A stretch of 64,000 nt of DNA from Struthio camelus (GCF_040807025.1 NC_090964.1:10316214-10380213), one strand, 5' to 3'. Counted from the stretch's first letter, positions 1-12,230 are shown. A program made the numbers and translations. The notes: generated by a model from the sequence alone, not told the origin.

Positions 1-300
1 GGCGCCCCCCCGCACACCCACCCGCCCGCTGCCCCTCTCCCGCGGCCACGCGCCGCTTGGATCCCCGCGCACACGGGCGTGCACGCTGCCCGCCCCCCCT
101 TGCACGCTCGCGTGCATGTGCTTCCCTCCTCCCCGGCACACTCACCCGCGCGGCCCGGCGGCAGGAAGGGGCGGCGCGGAGCGGCCGCGTGCGCAGTGCG
201 GCCCCGGCCCCCGAACCGCCCCGGAGCCGCCCGCCCCCGAGCGCCGCCCGCCCGCCCCCGGCCCCGGCGCCGCCCGCCCGCCCCCGGCCCCGGACTCTCG
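1..300 (-). promoter_or_regulatory. CpG island with probable first exon of LSM10
   Basis: This block is extremely GC- and CpG-rich. On the minus strand a consensus 5' splice site (GTGAGTGTG) begins at 145, so positions 146 to about 300 could be a non-coding first exon transcribed away from OSCP1. In human the next gene in this direction is LSM10, also on the same strand as OSCP1 and with a non-coding first exon. The island and donor site are visible in the sequence. The gene name rests on synteny alone, because the coding exons would lie outside the window. Confidence 0.4.
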
Positions 301-326
301 CTCGGTGCCAGGCTGGGAACAGCGTA

Positions 327-332
327 TTTAAT
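327..332 (-). terminator. OSCP1 poly(A) signal (ATTAAA)
   Basis: An ATTAAA hexamer on the minus strand lies 14 bases after the OSCP1 stop codon. Cleavage would be expected near 300-315, giving a 3' UTR of only about 40 nt that runs straight into the next CpG island. Confidence 0.5.
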
Positions 333-346
333 GGTGCGGCGGGCGG

Positions 347-463
347 TCAGAGCCCGTCCATGAGCGCCAGCAGGTCCTCGCCTTTGGCCGTGCTGGCCGG
401 GCGCTGCTCCGCCACCTCCAGCTCCCCCAGGATGCGGGCCAGCTCCTCCTGCCGCCCCGGGTC
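347..463 (-). CDS. OSCP1: OSCP1 coding exon 11 (terminal)
   Basis: It encodes residues 352-389, starting DPGRQEELARILGELEV and ending in LLALMDGL then TGA at 347-349. The acceptor follows a CTCTCTCCGCGCAG tract. The acidic, helical tail matches the human C-terminus. Confidence 0.93.
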   Translation of the reverse strand, partial: DPGRQEELARILGELEVAEQRPASTAKGEDLLALMDGL

Positions 464-3400
464 CTGCGCGGAGAGAGACAGCCTCAGCCTGCGCCCCCGG
501 CCCCCGCAGCCCCGGCGTGCCACAAGCGAGCGCAGGGGTACTGCTCCCCCCGTTAATCTGCCGACAACTGCCTCTCCTGGGCTGACGGTGCTCCCGCCTG
601 TGTTCCTGACACCGGCTGGGATTCTCCCCTGTAAAAGTACCACAGTATTGCAGCCCTATTCAGAGATGCCCAATTGCCTGTTAAAATTAAGGAGGTGATT
701 TAAGGGTTTACAGGCATTAGGCATGATCCGGTATGCGTTCTCTAGTCCATCTGGTCTTAAAACTTGTTCTAATAAGTGAGAAAGCTGCAAATATTTGGAA
801 TTCAAATATTTGAAATATTCAAATATTTCAAGTTCTATTACTCAGTAATTACTATATCTACAAACTTAGTAGACTATATTTCCATTACTTATCACGAGCT
901 TAACTGAATTTGAACACAACACATCTATATATTTTTAAGTCACTACCACAGGTAAAACTCAGTTCTTAGCAAGGAAAGAACGATTAGAATCAAAAGATCA
1001 GAAATACACCGTACATACCTGAGTGGCTTCTATGTTGATAACTTTGTAAGATAACTCCTCTGGTCTAGTCAATGCTGCGTGCCTTGATTGAAAACATGAA
1101 AAAAGTGCTTAATCTCACGATGACATACCAGTAAGTGATGAAAACAGAATCAGATTCATGAGGCTGCTGTGGACATGAAGTTTAGACAACTTTGCTATTT
1201 TTACTAGGCAAATTAATACATTAATCCCAGTTTGCAGTCTTATCCCTGTCTTGGATTTCTTATGCTAGCTGTAGAACAGTGAGAGTCTCTCTTTAGTTGC
1301 AAATAAAACAAATCTGCAAAAATTTCTGCAAAAAAAATTCTGCAGAAATCAAATAATGAAATGTCTCATTACCCTTTTGCTCCCTGCTAGGAAGCAGCTA
1401 AGGTAGTCAAGCCTGTTAGGCTTATCACCACTGATCAATTGTTAAGATATGTATATTTCAGGAGATAAGTATGTATTCATTTGGGGGATGGGAGAGCTAA
1501 AGGAGCTGAAGGGATGTACGTTGTTTCAGTTCTGTGTGACAGGACCTAAGCACAGATGGTCACAGACTGGTGATCTGCCAGTCTCACTTCAAGGGACAAG
1601 CAGTCCCAAGGACAAGAGCTTGCATCACAAGTGAAACACCAGTAACGCAAATGCGTCTCCTTGCTGCTAGTCCCAAAAAAAAGGTCAAGCCAGGGAAACT
1701 GCTGTTCCTTGTGTTCCTTCAGGGACTATCTGCACCAGGATAAGGAGATACTACAAAGACTGCTTATTCTGTCCCTAAGGCTGTTAAGGCTCAGCTTCAG
1801 TCTCCAGGACTGTCCACATGGGACTAAATCACAAACCCCAACCAAGCACAACTCGAGCATACTCTTCCTCCTCGTCTGTCGTGAACAAGTTTAGTCGAAA
1901 TCCTGTCTCATTGCCACCAGGTTTCTTGATCTCCAGAACTCCTATTAGCCTGGCCAAAAAGTTCATCTCTTCTTTGGCAAGAGGATTAGGGGCTGTATTC
2001 TCCTGTAAAAAACAGTAATGGGTTAAATGGCCAGATTAACAGGAAAATGAGGACTGCAATAGTTTGGTCATTTCTCATATTAGATAAATATTTTTCAAAG
2101 TGATGTAAATATATTTCTGTATTTTTAATGGTGGAGATAGTGCAGGTAAGTCATAATTATATCAGTTACACATTTAAAATGGTTGGTTGAATTTATAGAC
2201 TGAGAACACTGACCTTTGCATGGGATGCCAAGCTTTTGGATGATCCTGCCATGTGTGTCTCTACTGGCCGGCTAACACTGTACCTAGTGAGAAAAAATAT
2301 ACAAGGAAGAGCTCCCCATTAGCTGCATTGATAGTGGAATAGAATGGAGCAACAGGATCCGAATGTGGTTTAGCAATATTTTTCTGAAGAAAAAGTAAAA
2401 GTTTTGATTCAGTTTTATGGAATATTGATGCATTAAAATGTGCAAGTGACGAAACTATAAGAACGAACGCTGCTGTCTCTTGCTCTGTGAATGGAAAAAA
2501 TTACGTCAGACAAACAGGAAAAAAAAAGCATCCCTTGAATGCAGTTAACATGAAATCACATTCCAGAGAATATGCAGTACCAGATGAGAACACTCTTTGC
2601 TCAGCTCTACTCTAGACATGAATTAAACTGTGACTGTCTTTATTTATACACATCTATTGCTAGGTATGTTTTGTTTCAGAAGATCATTCTGTGAAAGAGT
2701 CAAGCTGATCATAGAGAAAGAGGCAAAAATAAGTAAACAAGGCTGATGCCGTCCTTCTGGACAAGCATATAGCCATCAGCATTTACTTTCACGTTTCTAT
2801 GTAGGACAAAAGTGACTTACATATTTGTTCCAAGTTTAAGGACTCTGTCTCCATAAAGATCAAAAGATCCTTCCCTTTGTGGAGTAACATAATTTCCATC
2901 AGTGGTGAATTCAGTTCTTTTAACCTCATCTCCATTGTGATTAAACATCCTTAAAAACAAGTCGTTATTGAAACATGTTTAGTAGTAAATTTCAGTACTG
3001 ACTTGCTTTGTTTGTTTTACAAGAAAGGGGAATAAAACTCTGTTCTGTAAATTGATGGGAGCCTATTTTAAAGGATAAATAACATCTAAGTATCTGAAAT
3101 AGGGGATGACAAAAACATGCTTAATGTTTCATTACTGGGCGACTCAGTTCCAGATCCTGCCCTATATATAATACTTATTAGATGTTCAGATATCCATGCA
3201 CCGTAAGTGACAGTCTAGGCATGATTCTTATTAGACATCGGGGACTAACTGTTCCTTCGTGAGCAGCCATGCATGCAAGGCGCTACAAACTTCATAAACA
3301 ATGGTTCAAAAATGTACCTGATGAGTCCTGGAATTTCTGTACCCCATGGAACAGGGCCCGATATTGGCAGCACAAAGCGGCCATTGGAATTTTGTACTTT

Positions 3401-6400
3401 ATCCTTCAGAAAGATGGAGACCTGCAAAAGAATATTCCACCCACAAGAACGTCAGTTAAGTATCTTCTGATGCAAGTTCTCGGAAGTCTGACCTTGCAGC
3501 TTTTCTGCCTAGGCATGGCATGGATTGGGTTCTTAGAGATTTTGATGTATATAAAGATTATGTATGACTAGCTTTGGCCTGTGTTATAACTGTGGTCCAG
3601 AGGATGGGCATACTGATCTAACATTTAAAAAAAAAAAAAAAAGAAAAAGAAAGTACAGTGTTTATGTATTTGAATACGATCCATTTGTTTAAAGAATGTC
3701 CAGCTGCCTGACTTCAAGCAGTGTGGACCACTGTAGTAGAGATGCTCAATTTGTGAAATTTTGAAGATGAATATCACAAGCACATAAAGATGACTGAAAA
3801 GCATAAGTAACAAAACCAATCTTATAACGTAATTTTAACAAGATACCTTGATATTCTAGCCACAGAATCAAACTCCTCCTGCTCTTACCGACTAGTTATA
3901 TTGGACTCTTACCCTTATGTGCATGTCCTGAAAAAAAATGAGGAGCGTTTGCCTGATCAGCTGAAATTCACCAGCAGAGAGACAGCTGTAAATCTAGAAG
4001 AGAAAAACCATAATGTAAGGTTTTGCAAGTGTACTGTGTCCAATCCAGTTAAAGGTAGAAACAAGTACATCAGATTACTGCTGGCCAAAAATGGTATGTG
4101 TATGTCAGGAGAAGAGGAAATAATGTAAGGGGCACTGCTAGACATTATCAGTAGTTAACACCAGTGACTAAGAGCCCAATTTAATTTCTGCTTAAGTCAG
4201 TGGAAACTTTGATCAGGTTAAATAGGCAATGGATTGATTTAAAATGGGTCAGCAGGAAAATAACAATTGAATTGTAGACATCTCCATCTCCAGAAGCACT
4301 TGGGACACATTTCATGATTTCTCAGCACTTTTAACAGTTTACGCAACCAGTTCCCTTTCACTGGGACACTCGTATTCTTCGTCCAAAGAATTACAGCAGC
4401 TACATTAGAAAATGCTATCAACTAGGAGGCCATTTTATTTCCCTGAGCTTCAAAAAGAGGAAGATTATTTGGATGGTTCTCCGAGACAAATTTGAAGTGA
4501 TTTTTTTTTTAAATGAAGTGATATTAAGCCTCTAGAACTAGCCTGAAAAAAATCCTGAATACCAGTTGCTTCCACAGTTTAACCTAGAATTCTTACTTCA
4601 ATCAGCTGCCGGAACGTTTCATCCACCTGGTTAAGAATGCTAGGGGCATCTCGTACGAAATCTTTGATAGCGTCCAGATGATTGAAAGTGACTAGCAGTA
4701 TGTCCTTGGGCCGAGGACACAGCAGAACTTGGTATTTGAAAGCCATAGTCATAAGGTCATAAAGCTGCAAAGTAACACAGGTGAAATTTCGGTTACATCA
4801 CAACACAGATGGCAACGTCACTTAGATTAGTTTCATGTTGATGCAGAAAAGAACGTAGATACTTATGCTAGCACCTGGTCACGATAAGGAGAATCATTTT
4901 AGCTTGGTTTCTTAAGAAAACTAGACCTATGCAATCACATTGTGTGCCCTTCTGTTGGTGTCACCAGTAGTCATTAAAACTACTGCCAATTTCAAAAACA
5001 TCCGACACAGTGGTAGAGGTCTCACAGGTAATTAAGTTCCTACAGATTTTTGAAAAGGCACAGCTGGATATACTGTTTGCAGGCACAAATTCAAACACCT
5101 GCAAAACTGTGGGTGTCAATACAGAAATATATAGATATGTTTATATAGACACACATATTCCTAGGTTCTTTAACATAAAAATTCCAGTAAATTCAAAGAA
5201 TGCTTAATTAACCACTTGAAATTAAACATTTAGATATTAAAGCAGAAATAGGGAGTTTTGAGTCGATGTCCCAAAATATCTGGTACTACCGTGGACTTCC
5301 CTGTGGTTTCCTATGCTTAGAACCATTTCTACAAAGAAAACAAATGGAAGAAGGTTTGTTATAAAATACCTCAAAGATTACAGTGATGTAAAGCCATGTA
5401 CTAATTACCACAATCGAGAATTTGTGAACAGCAGCATTTAAGAAAGTATAGCATAATAAGAACTAGGAAGACAGTCTTTTTACCTTATCCATGCTTGCCT
5501 GATTCAGTCTCATGATTGAGGCATGAGCTAGCCGGTCATACACAGTTCTCAGAGCTTTCTTGGAATAGAGTTCTTGTGGTTTAAACAGCTCTTCCATAAA
5601 TTTTTTATTGAACATAGTTGTGATGATGTCATTCATAACTGAAAAGACAAAAAGTCTGTAATTTTTTTTCCCCTCAGAGCATTCATCTCTTTCATTTCAC
5701 ACGGAGAACTTGGGACAATGACAGTTGTGAGGATTCACATCAAGTCTTACCTGTGCAAACCACGTACATAGTCACAAAAGAAAAAAAGAAGGAAAAACAT
5801 CACTCTAGTTTCAACATATTTCACCCAGTCCAACACTGGTCTAAGCCAGCAGCACAATCTCTGCTGGCTGTCCCTAGAGGCAGTTATTTGGCATGTAGAC
5901 AACAAACCCTATTTTCCAGTGGGAATCCAAGACTATTTTTGTTGCCTTGGTTTTACAGCAATGGCTAGCACTTTCCCCTTTTTACACAGTTTTGTTTGTA
6001 GGCAATTCCAGTATGCATCTATAAGAGATTAAGTTCTGCTTCCCAAGAATACTGTTTTGCATCAGCTCTAGATTTTTACAAACTAGAGCTAGCTGACTCT
6101 CCCTCTTCTCTTTTCAGCCACTGACACTATTAGTCTATTTTTTCCTTCTAAACAGAAGCCTCTTGAATTATTTAAGGCTCCTTGAAGTATTCGTGTTAAA
6201 CAGATTAAGACTGGCAAGTATTTAAGGAAGCATTTCTAACCCTGGGATCTGTGGAAGGCAATCCAGGGCTCTTACACAGTAACATCTGAGGATACTAGAG
6301 CAGTTCAAAGGCTTACAGCTCTATCTAAACTTCCGTAACAGTCCTTGATTTTGTATATGTAAATTTAGACACAAATTGCTATGTGACTTATTCAAGAATA

Positions 6401-9400
6401 TGCAAAGATCAGCAGTACTGAATATGAGGGCTATGCTCTAGTTACCAAGCTTTTAACAAAAATAAGATAGAAAACATTTTGCAGTGATTCAAGCAGATAG
6501 AGCTTCTTAGCTTTTGTGCTGGTTTTGATATTTTCTCTACTGACTACCTGATACATTCTACAGGGTTACCATAAAAAAAATTCTTTACTCCGAAAATATT
6601 GAGTTAGAATTTACAGTGCAGTTAACATAGATTATTGTACAAGGATGAATCTCCCTAAGCGGATGACTGTTACCGAAGTTCATAAGGCTAAGTAATTCCT
6701 AAGGATTAGAAAAATCTTAGGGCAGTAATAAAAATAAGAGTGAACAAATGCTTAGTGGTTATGATTAGCTATGTGAAATACTGTTATAGTTATTTATTGA
6801 TGGTTTTAGTTACCTGGCTTTTCACAATTGTGGTACTGAAGCTTCACAAACAGCCAAAAGAAAGTTAACGTAGCAGGCACTTCATCTTTTCTTAGATGAT
6901 TAACTCCCTAGCGGATATTGCTACGTGTGCTCTAGACACTGGGAACCTGGATACTGACAGTTCAGTTTTCCACAGGGCAACTACCTCCTGAGGCAATTTT
7001 CTCTCTCCTTACTTAAAGCTGATGTTTACAGGTTCTCTTCTACACGTGTCATGTCACTGGTGACATACGCATTTCAACTTCTAGTGCATTGTAACATAAC
7101 CTGGCTCACTATTTCCTCTTTTAAGTTCTCCAACCATTCAACAAGGTCTTAGCTGAGCTCACTTTCTGAGCAGTATGGATACAAATCCACCTAACTACCC
7201 ACGGAAAGAAAAATCCCTCCTCTTCCTCCCTTCTTTTCAAATACACCGTCCACAAAAAATTCTCTACTTTTTTTTCAGTCTGAGGCACAAATCCCCAACT
7301 TGTTGCAGTATATTGAACATTTGTTTGCATACTGCCTGCTATATTAGAGTAGAGAAGATCAGATGTAATGTATTAGTACATATTTCTTTTTAAAAGTAAT
7401 AAATTATGAACAAAATATGAATTTTTGCCTTTACTGCTATCAAGAAAAATATTCTTCAGTTGTATGCATATGTTGTCTGATAATGACACAGTAAACAGAT
7501 CTTAAGAGCAGAGGTAATCCCTAAGGAAGTATTTACAACATTCTAACAATGGAAGATAACAAAGAAAGGAGTGTTAGCTCAAGGAAAATGGCACGCCAGG
7601 CAACGCAGCATAAAAGCAATTTAGCAGAGAGGGATTTTATCAACTGGGATGAGGAGAGGGGATCCAAGTACGTACAGTGAGATGGACAAAAGAGAACCTA
7701 AGGACTTACAGTGGTTTTTGCCTACATGTGTCATGTCACTGATGACATACACGTTTCAGCTTCTAATGCGCCGTAACATAACATGGCTCATATGCATGGC
7801 ATGGGTCTGGAGTCTTTATGCCTGGATTATGCTCATGCTTCTAGATTACATTCAAGGCAGCAAAGGGAATGTTAAAAGTCTGAAACAGTTCGACATTCCA
7901 CTTGCAATAGGTTTCTAAAAGAAATAAAAGCCCAAGTTTGTTCCTAACTGCTGACAGCCATAATTGCAATTGACCCCATCTGCAAAAAATAAAGATGTAC
8001 ACATTCATACTGCACTCCCTGAATTAAAATAACTAATTACTGCTTCAGGTTTCAGAGTCTCTCATTATATTTTTCACACTTTCATCATGTATTTACTTCA
8101 TTTAGTTGTTATGTTAAACATTTATTTTTAATATAAAAATAGCTCATAAAGTCAAAGCCAGGCAAAGCCCAATCGTCTTTTTTTTTTTTTTTTTTTTTTT
8201 AAATCAGCTACAGAATCACGTCGTTACTTTATAGGAACTTTTTGAGATCATGGCTTTTAGGAGCAGTATTCAAAGACAGACATTATTTTCTCTCACAAGA
8301 CAAGCTGACTGGTCAACATGAAATCTGTACCGTGTCTTTACCATCTAAACGTGGAAATTCTCATAGAACTCATCATCATTTTGGATGCACTAAAACAGAA
8401 GGCTATGGAATCGTCTAAATTTCTGAGATACTAAACAGCAGAAAACAAAATATTGAAAATAAGTAAAAACAACAGAAAAAGGCAAGGCAAACTCCAAGAT
8501 CATTACTTACCTTCAGCAAACATTCAAAACCTACAAAAGACTCTTATTATGAAAAACATGAATCATAACCTCCATCTCACTTAAAAGAGAGCTCCTCAAA
8601 GAGACACTAAGTTCTACTCATGTCCACCTAGCCAAAAATCCTGTGGTAGTTTAAGAGATTTATTCCCTCATATAGTCACTTATCACACACCTCTTTGCTA
8701 GAGGTTACTATTTCATAGCAGAGACTAGAAGGAAATGCCTACTCACACCTTAGCTTCTAATTTCACCTAATTTAAGGCAAGATGCCATGCTGATGAGCGC
8801 AGCTGAAGTGTGGGCACCTGCTCCTTTGTCATCACTCTGCTGCAAGGGTGGTGACCACTGGCAGAGAAATGGGTAAGCAGCTAGGACAGCAGTGTCTTAA
8901 AACTTCTCTGGAGTTCACCTGTCGAAACCCTAAACACTCAATTAGAAATACCCTTAGAGAAATGCAGCATACCTGATATTCCTGCAATTAAGCAAGAAAA
9001 CAACATTCACGTTGCTCCTCACACAATCATATGCTTGCATTCATTTCCTGTTAGCAAAACATTAGTACTAATTTTGGCTAGAAAGACCACTCTGATAGTA
9101 GGTTATGACCTATTTATATGTATGGTCGTGATCAAATTAACAAAGAGGTTATTCTAGAAGCCACATGATTTAGAGGTATTTTCTATTTTTCTGAAGATCA
9201 AAGGTTAGTAAAGTGTATTTTAAAGAATAAACAGGTGAAGAATATTATCTATCTTTGACACTATCGTTAGAAGGCTGCAGAAACAGCACACAATGTGTTC
9301 ATGTACAATGAGCCTCATGTGTGTGCATGTATTTGCGTTTGTCTACTGCATGCAGCTAAAAGATTACAGTACCTCGTTTCCTGTCCACATCTGTCCATTC

Positions 9401-11775
9401 ATCTACACGAAGCATATAAAACAAAAACATTGGTTCAAGAAATAAGAACAATAGTTTCAAGAAAAATAAAAGAAAGAAACTAAAAAATCCCCAACAACGT
9501 AATGGGCATTGTTCTTCTTATCAGCATTCAGTGCTTAACAAGAAATAACTGTTCTGTTACTTGACATCTTCTACTTTCAATGAAAATACAAAGATGAACC
9601 CCTGCCCTCCCCTTGGAAAAAAATCTTGTTGCTTCAGTGGAGCTAAAATTTTACCCCTGATAGAAGCTTAACATATTTTACATCTAGCTTGGAAAGTCTT
9701 CTGCACAACCACATTTGCTGTTCACTTGCAAATGAACAATATTTGAGTGAACAGTTTTAAGAACTGCCACCTCAATGTAGATGAAAGCACATCAAAGTAA
9801 AAATACCTGGCAGTTTTTCTGAAAAACAAAATACATGTATAGAAAAACTAATACACATCTAATTCTCCTGTAGAGATATTCCAGAATATATAAGTAATTT
9901 AATTTAAGCTATAATCTTAGAATTATACAAATAGCTGCTCAGCAAGTAAACTGTCAGATCATTTGTTTAAGACATAACATGAATAATTAGAAATTGCACT
10001 GCTGTAATAAAACCTTTACTATTGTTTAGCTCTTTTTGTCATACTGGTTAGATAGCAAGAAAAAAAATATAACAACATCTTCAACACTGAGTTAATATTG
10101 AGCTGATTTTTATTACAAACTATTAAAGCTTTCTCAACTGCATTCCCCGTAACAGGGGATAGGTAGCAAAAAGTTTCTAAATGCAAAGCTCTTTTAATTT
10201 AAAAGTGCTAAACAGAGAGATGCTTTAACTTTAAAGACTGGAATTTTTGTGCATGCATAGGAATAAAAGGGATCTGCTTTTACAACGGCTTTGACAAAAT
10301 GCTAGACAGATAGAGATTTTTTACTAAAGTTGGAGAAGGGTCTCGGGGCCATCTTTATTTTACTCAAACTGTTTCTCAATTGTGCATGTTTTTTCCTTAA
10401 AGCCCTTTAAAAAAAAAAAGAGAGCGAGAGAGAGAGAGAGGGAAAAAAAAAGAAAAAGAAAAGAAACCACTCCTGACTGCAAAGAAGAAAAAACTAGTCT
10501 TCCTGAAACAGCTTAGGACCTGGATTGAGAAGATCACCTTTTGAGTTACTTTGTTTCCAAAAGCATCAACCTCTGAAACAAGTACGGAAATACTGAAGTT
10601 TATTTTAATTTCTATCGTACTGGTACACACTTCACAAGTTATTGTTTTTTTCAGCTACAGCCATCTGTTCAAACTTTTTGAGTAAGTTTACCAATCTTTA
10701 GCTTATATGGCACAACGATGATTTTCTTGAGGAGGTGAATAAAAGTTATATTTGTAGCTTCGAGCAGTCATTATTGAAGAAACTTCACGGAAGGTGTTTA
10801 ACAGGTTTTGCTTCAAATTTATGACAAGAAAAACATGTCATCAGCTACTGTGATGCAGGTGTTAAACTCTGGTAATGGAATTACTTGGCCAAGACCTTGG
10901 ACAACAGACACTGTGAAGTTCTATTACCTTTGAAGTATCCTTCCAATAACAGTAAGTATATGAGATACAGGAATAAATGTGAATAAGTGAATCATCACCA
11001 AAAAGTGACCACATGCTCACAGTTTATTAACAAACAACAAATCTCTCTGCAGCATCATAGAAACTGATTGTATTTCAGCAAAAGCCTCTAACAGCTGGTC
11101 TTAAGTAGTGAAGCAAATGCACCTTCTGACAGAGAAATAAACAAAGACAGTAATTAACTTGCTGTTGTAATGGAACTATCATTAGTAGTTGCTCTAAATA
11201 TCCATCTTCTAATTGGGGGGGATCATCTCAAATTTGCTACTTGACGCCCACTTTCCTTGGCTTCGCTTCAGGTTGACCAGGAGCAAAGACGGCCCAAATC
11301 AGAGCCACGAAGACACGGCTCGACGCCCCCAGAGCCACGCAGCGCGACATGCCGGCGCTCCGCCGGGCTGCTGGAAGGCAGGTTTTCCCTCTTCCGCAGC
11401 GACACCGCGATTCATCGCCCAGCGCGACGCGTCCTGCTCTTGCGGGGCTCCGCGCCCCCGCCCGCCCCTGCACCGCGGCCTCGCGCAGATCCCGCCCCTC
11501 CAGACGAACGCTGCGGCGGCTGGAAAGCCCCCAGGAGGAGGGTGCGAGGGCACCGGGGCAGCTTGTCGCGGCGCCAGTCGGGGCCGGCGGGCGACGAGGC
11601 GCCTCAGGCTCCCGCCACGCGCGGCCCCTCACGGCCGCCGCCGCCCCGGCCCCGCCGCCTCACCTTTGCGGGCCTTCTCGCCGGGGATGCTCTGGGCGCG
11701 CAGGCGCTGGTCCAGGATGTAGAGCATCTCCCCACCCAGGTTGAGGAACAGCAGCGGCAGCGTCTGCGCCGACAT
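347..11775 (-). CDS. OSCP1: OSCP1, organic solute carrier partner 1 (11 coding exons, 389 aa)
   Basis: The exons in order are 11775-11664, 9402-9373, 5638-5484, 4764-4597, 3993-3913, 3421-3318, 2949-2821, 2283-2214, 2002-1863, 1082-1019 and 463-347. They join in frame to 1170 nt (389 codons plus stop), all with GT-AG introns. The protein follows human OSCP1 (also called NOR1) along its whole length, from MSAQTLPLLFLNLGGEMLYI to a C-terminus ending DLLALMDGL. The family is a single conserved domain (Oscp1), mostly cytosolic. Mammalian OSCP1 is strong in testis and has been reported to raise organic solute uptake in oocyte assays, but its molecular activity is not settled. I see no signal peptide or transmembrane segment. 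The start ATG lies in a CpG island. Introns hold no other gene; the two longest are 5639-9372 and 9403-11663. The identification is secure; the function is from the family. Confidence 0.96.
1019..1082 (-). CDS. OSCP1: OSCP1 coding exon 10
   Basis: This 64-nt exon encodes HAALTRPEELSYKVINIEAT plus a final Q, close to human exon sequence. The donor is GTATGTAC at 1011-1018. The first base completes a Glu codon split with exon 9. Confidence 0.93.
1863..2002 (-). CDS. OSCP1: OSCP1 coding exon 9
   Basis: It encodes about residues 284-330, including NPLAKEEMNFLARLIG and GFRLNLFTTDEEEE. The acceptor is TTTTTTACAG and the donor is GTATGC. Confidence 0.95.
2214..2283 (-). CDS. OSCP1: OSCP1 coding exon 8
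   Basis: It encodes MYSVSRPVETHMAGSSKSLA followed by SHAK, aligned to the human YSVNQPVETHVSGSSKNLAS stretch. The initial Met codon is split with exon 7. Confidence 0.93.
2821..2949 (-). CDS. OSCP1: OSCP1 coding exon 7
   Basis: It encodes MFNHNGDEVKRTEFTTDGNY and then GSFDLYGDRVLKLGTNM. The acceptor is TTTTTAAG and the donor GTAAGTC. Confidence 0.94.
3318..3421 (-). CDS. OSCP1: OSCP1 coding exon 6
   Basis: It encodes VSIFLKDKVQNSNGRFVLPI then SGPVPWGTEIPGLIR, one of the most conserved parts of the family. The donor is GTACATTT. Confidence 0.96.
3913..3993 (-). CDS. OSCP1: OSCP1 coding exon 5
   Basis: This 81-nt exon encodes IYSCLSAGEFQLIRQTLLIF then FQDMHIR in phase 0. It is too short to stand out as an ORF and was found by matching the gap between exons 4 and 6. 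The acceptor is TTTCTCTTCTAG and the donor GTAAGAG. Confidence 0.94.
4597..4764 (-). CDS. OSCP1: OSCP1 coding exon 4
   Basis: It encodes 56 residues starting LYDLMTMAFKYQVLLCPRPK and continuing DILLVTFNHLDAI, nearly identical to human. It is in phase 0 at both ends. Confidence 0.97.
5484..5638 (-). CDS. OSCP1: OSCP1 coding exon 3
   Basis: It encodes VMNDIITTMFNKKFMEELFK and then ALRTVYDRLAHASIMRLNQA followed by SMDK. The first Val codon is split with exon 2. Confidence 0.96.
7040..7108 (+). repeat. 69-bp dispersed duplicate, copy 1
   Basis: It matches 7722-7790 over 69 bases with no gap and 10 mismatches, mostly transitions. The core is an inverted repeat (ATGTCAC, 2-base spacer, GTGACAT). 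It lies in OSCP1 intron 2. I do not recognise the family. Confidence 0.7.
7722..7790 (+). repeat. 69-bp dispersed duplicate, copy 2
   Basis: This is the partner of 7040-7108, in the same orientation 682 bp away and about 86 percent identical. Similarity stops abruptly on both sides. Confidence 0.7.
8178..8200 (+). repeat. poly(T) run of 23
   Basis: A homopolymer in OSCP1 intron 2. It could be the poly(A) tail of an old minus-strand retroposed insert, but no recognisable body was seen. Confidence 0.9.
9373..9402 (-). CDS. OSCP1: OSCP1 coding micro-exon 2 (30 nt)
   Basis: It encodes only DEWTDVDRKR, with both end codons split (1 nt from exon 1, 1 nt carried to exon 3). It matches human DEWTEVDRKR. 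The acceptor is CTTCGTGTAG and the donor GTACTG. The phase match on both sides makes the call firm despite the small size. Confidence 0.94.
10409..10466 (+). repeat. purine tract with (GA)n core
   Basis: About 58 nt are almost wholly A and G, with a GAGAGAGAGA core and flanking A runs. It lies in OSCP1 intron 1. Confidence 0.85.
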
Positions 11776-12160
11776 GGCGCCGGGGCAGCGGGGCGCCGGT
11801 GCCCCGCGCCACCCTCCCGCCGCCCTCCCGCCGCCGCCGTTGCCCGGCAGCCGGCCGCGCCGAGGGGCCAATCAGGAGGCGCCGTCTTGGCCGGGCGGGG
11901 AAGGGGCGGGGCACCGCCGCGCGTGCAAGCCCCGCCCCCCCGCGCGCGTGTGCCCCGGCAGAGCCCGCGCATGCGCACAGACAGGGAGGGGGGGCTGCAG
12001 CGCGGCGCGCAGGCGCAGACGGCGCCCCGCACATAGCCAAGCGCAGCCCACGCGCGAACACACCCCGCGCGCGCAGAACCATCCGCTCAGGGGCGAGTCC
12101 GAGGCGCAGCCTTGCCTGAAAGCTCTGAAACACCTGCATCGCTCCTTGCACTTTTGGGTA
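11230..12160 (-). promoter_or_regulatory. OSCP1 CpG-island promoter
   Basis: GC-rich, CpG-dense DNA spans OSCP1 exon 1 and about 400 bp upstream. No TATA box is seen next to the start. The island reaches the 3' end of MRPS15, so the promoter is squeezed into under 500 bp. Confidence 0.75.
11664..11775 (-). CDS. OSCP1: OSCP1 coding exon 1 (start)
   Basis: It encodes MSAQTLPLLFLNLGGEMLYI then LDQRLRAQSIPGEKARK, nearly identical to the human N-terminus. The ATG at 11773-11775 has GCC just before it. The donor is GTGAGGCG. Confidence 0.97.
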
Positions 12161-12224
12161 CTCGCACGCGGTGCAGCTCGTACGCTAACACAAGGACAGA
12201 GGACACAGTGTCCGTAGTTAGTTA

Positions 12225-12230
12225 TTTATT
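12225..12230 (-). terminator. MRPS15 poly(A) signal (AATAAA)
   Basis: AATAAA on the minus strand lies 57 nt past the MRPS15 stop codon, giving a 3' UTR of roughly 80 nt. Confidence 0.75.

Noticed and set aside
11213-12217. Many overlapping ORFs around the OSCP1 promoter
   Set aside because: All are CpG-island artefacts except the frame carrying OSCP1 exon 1.
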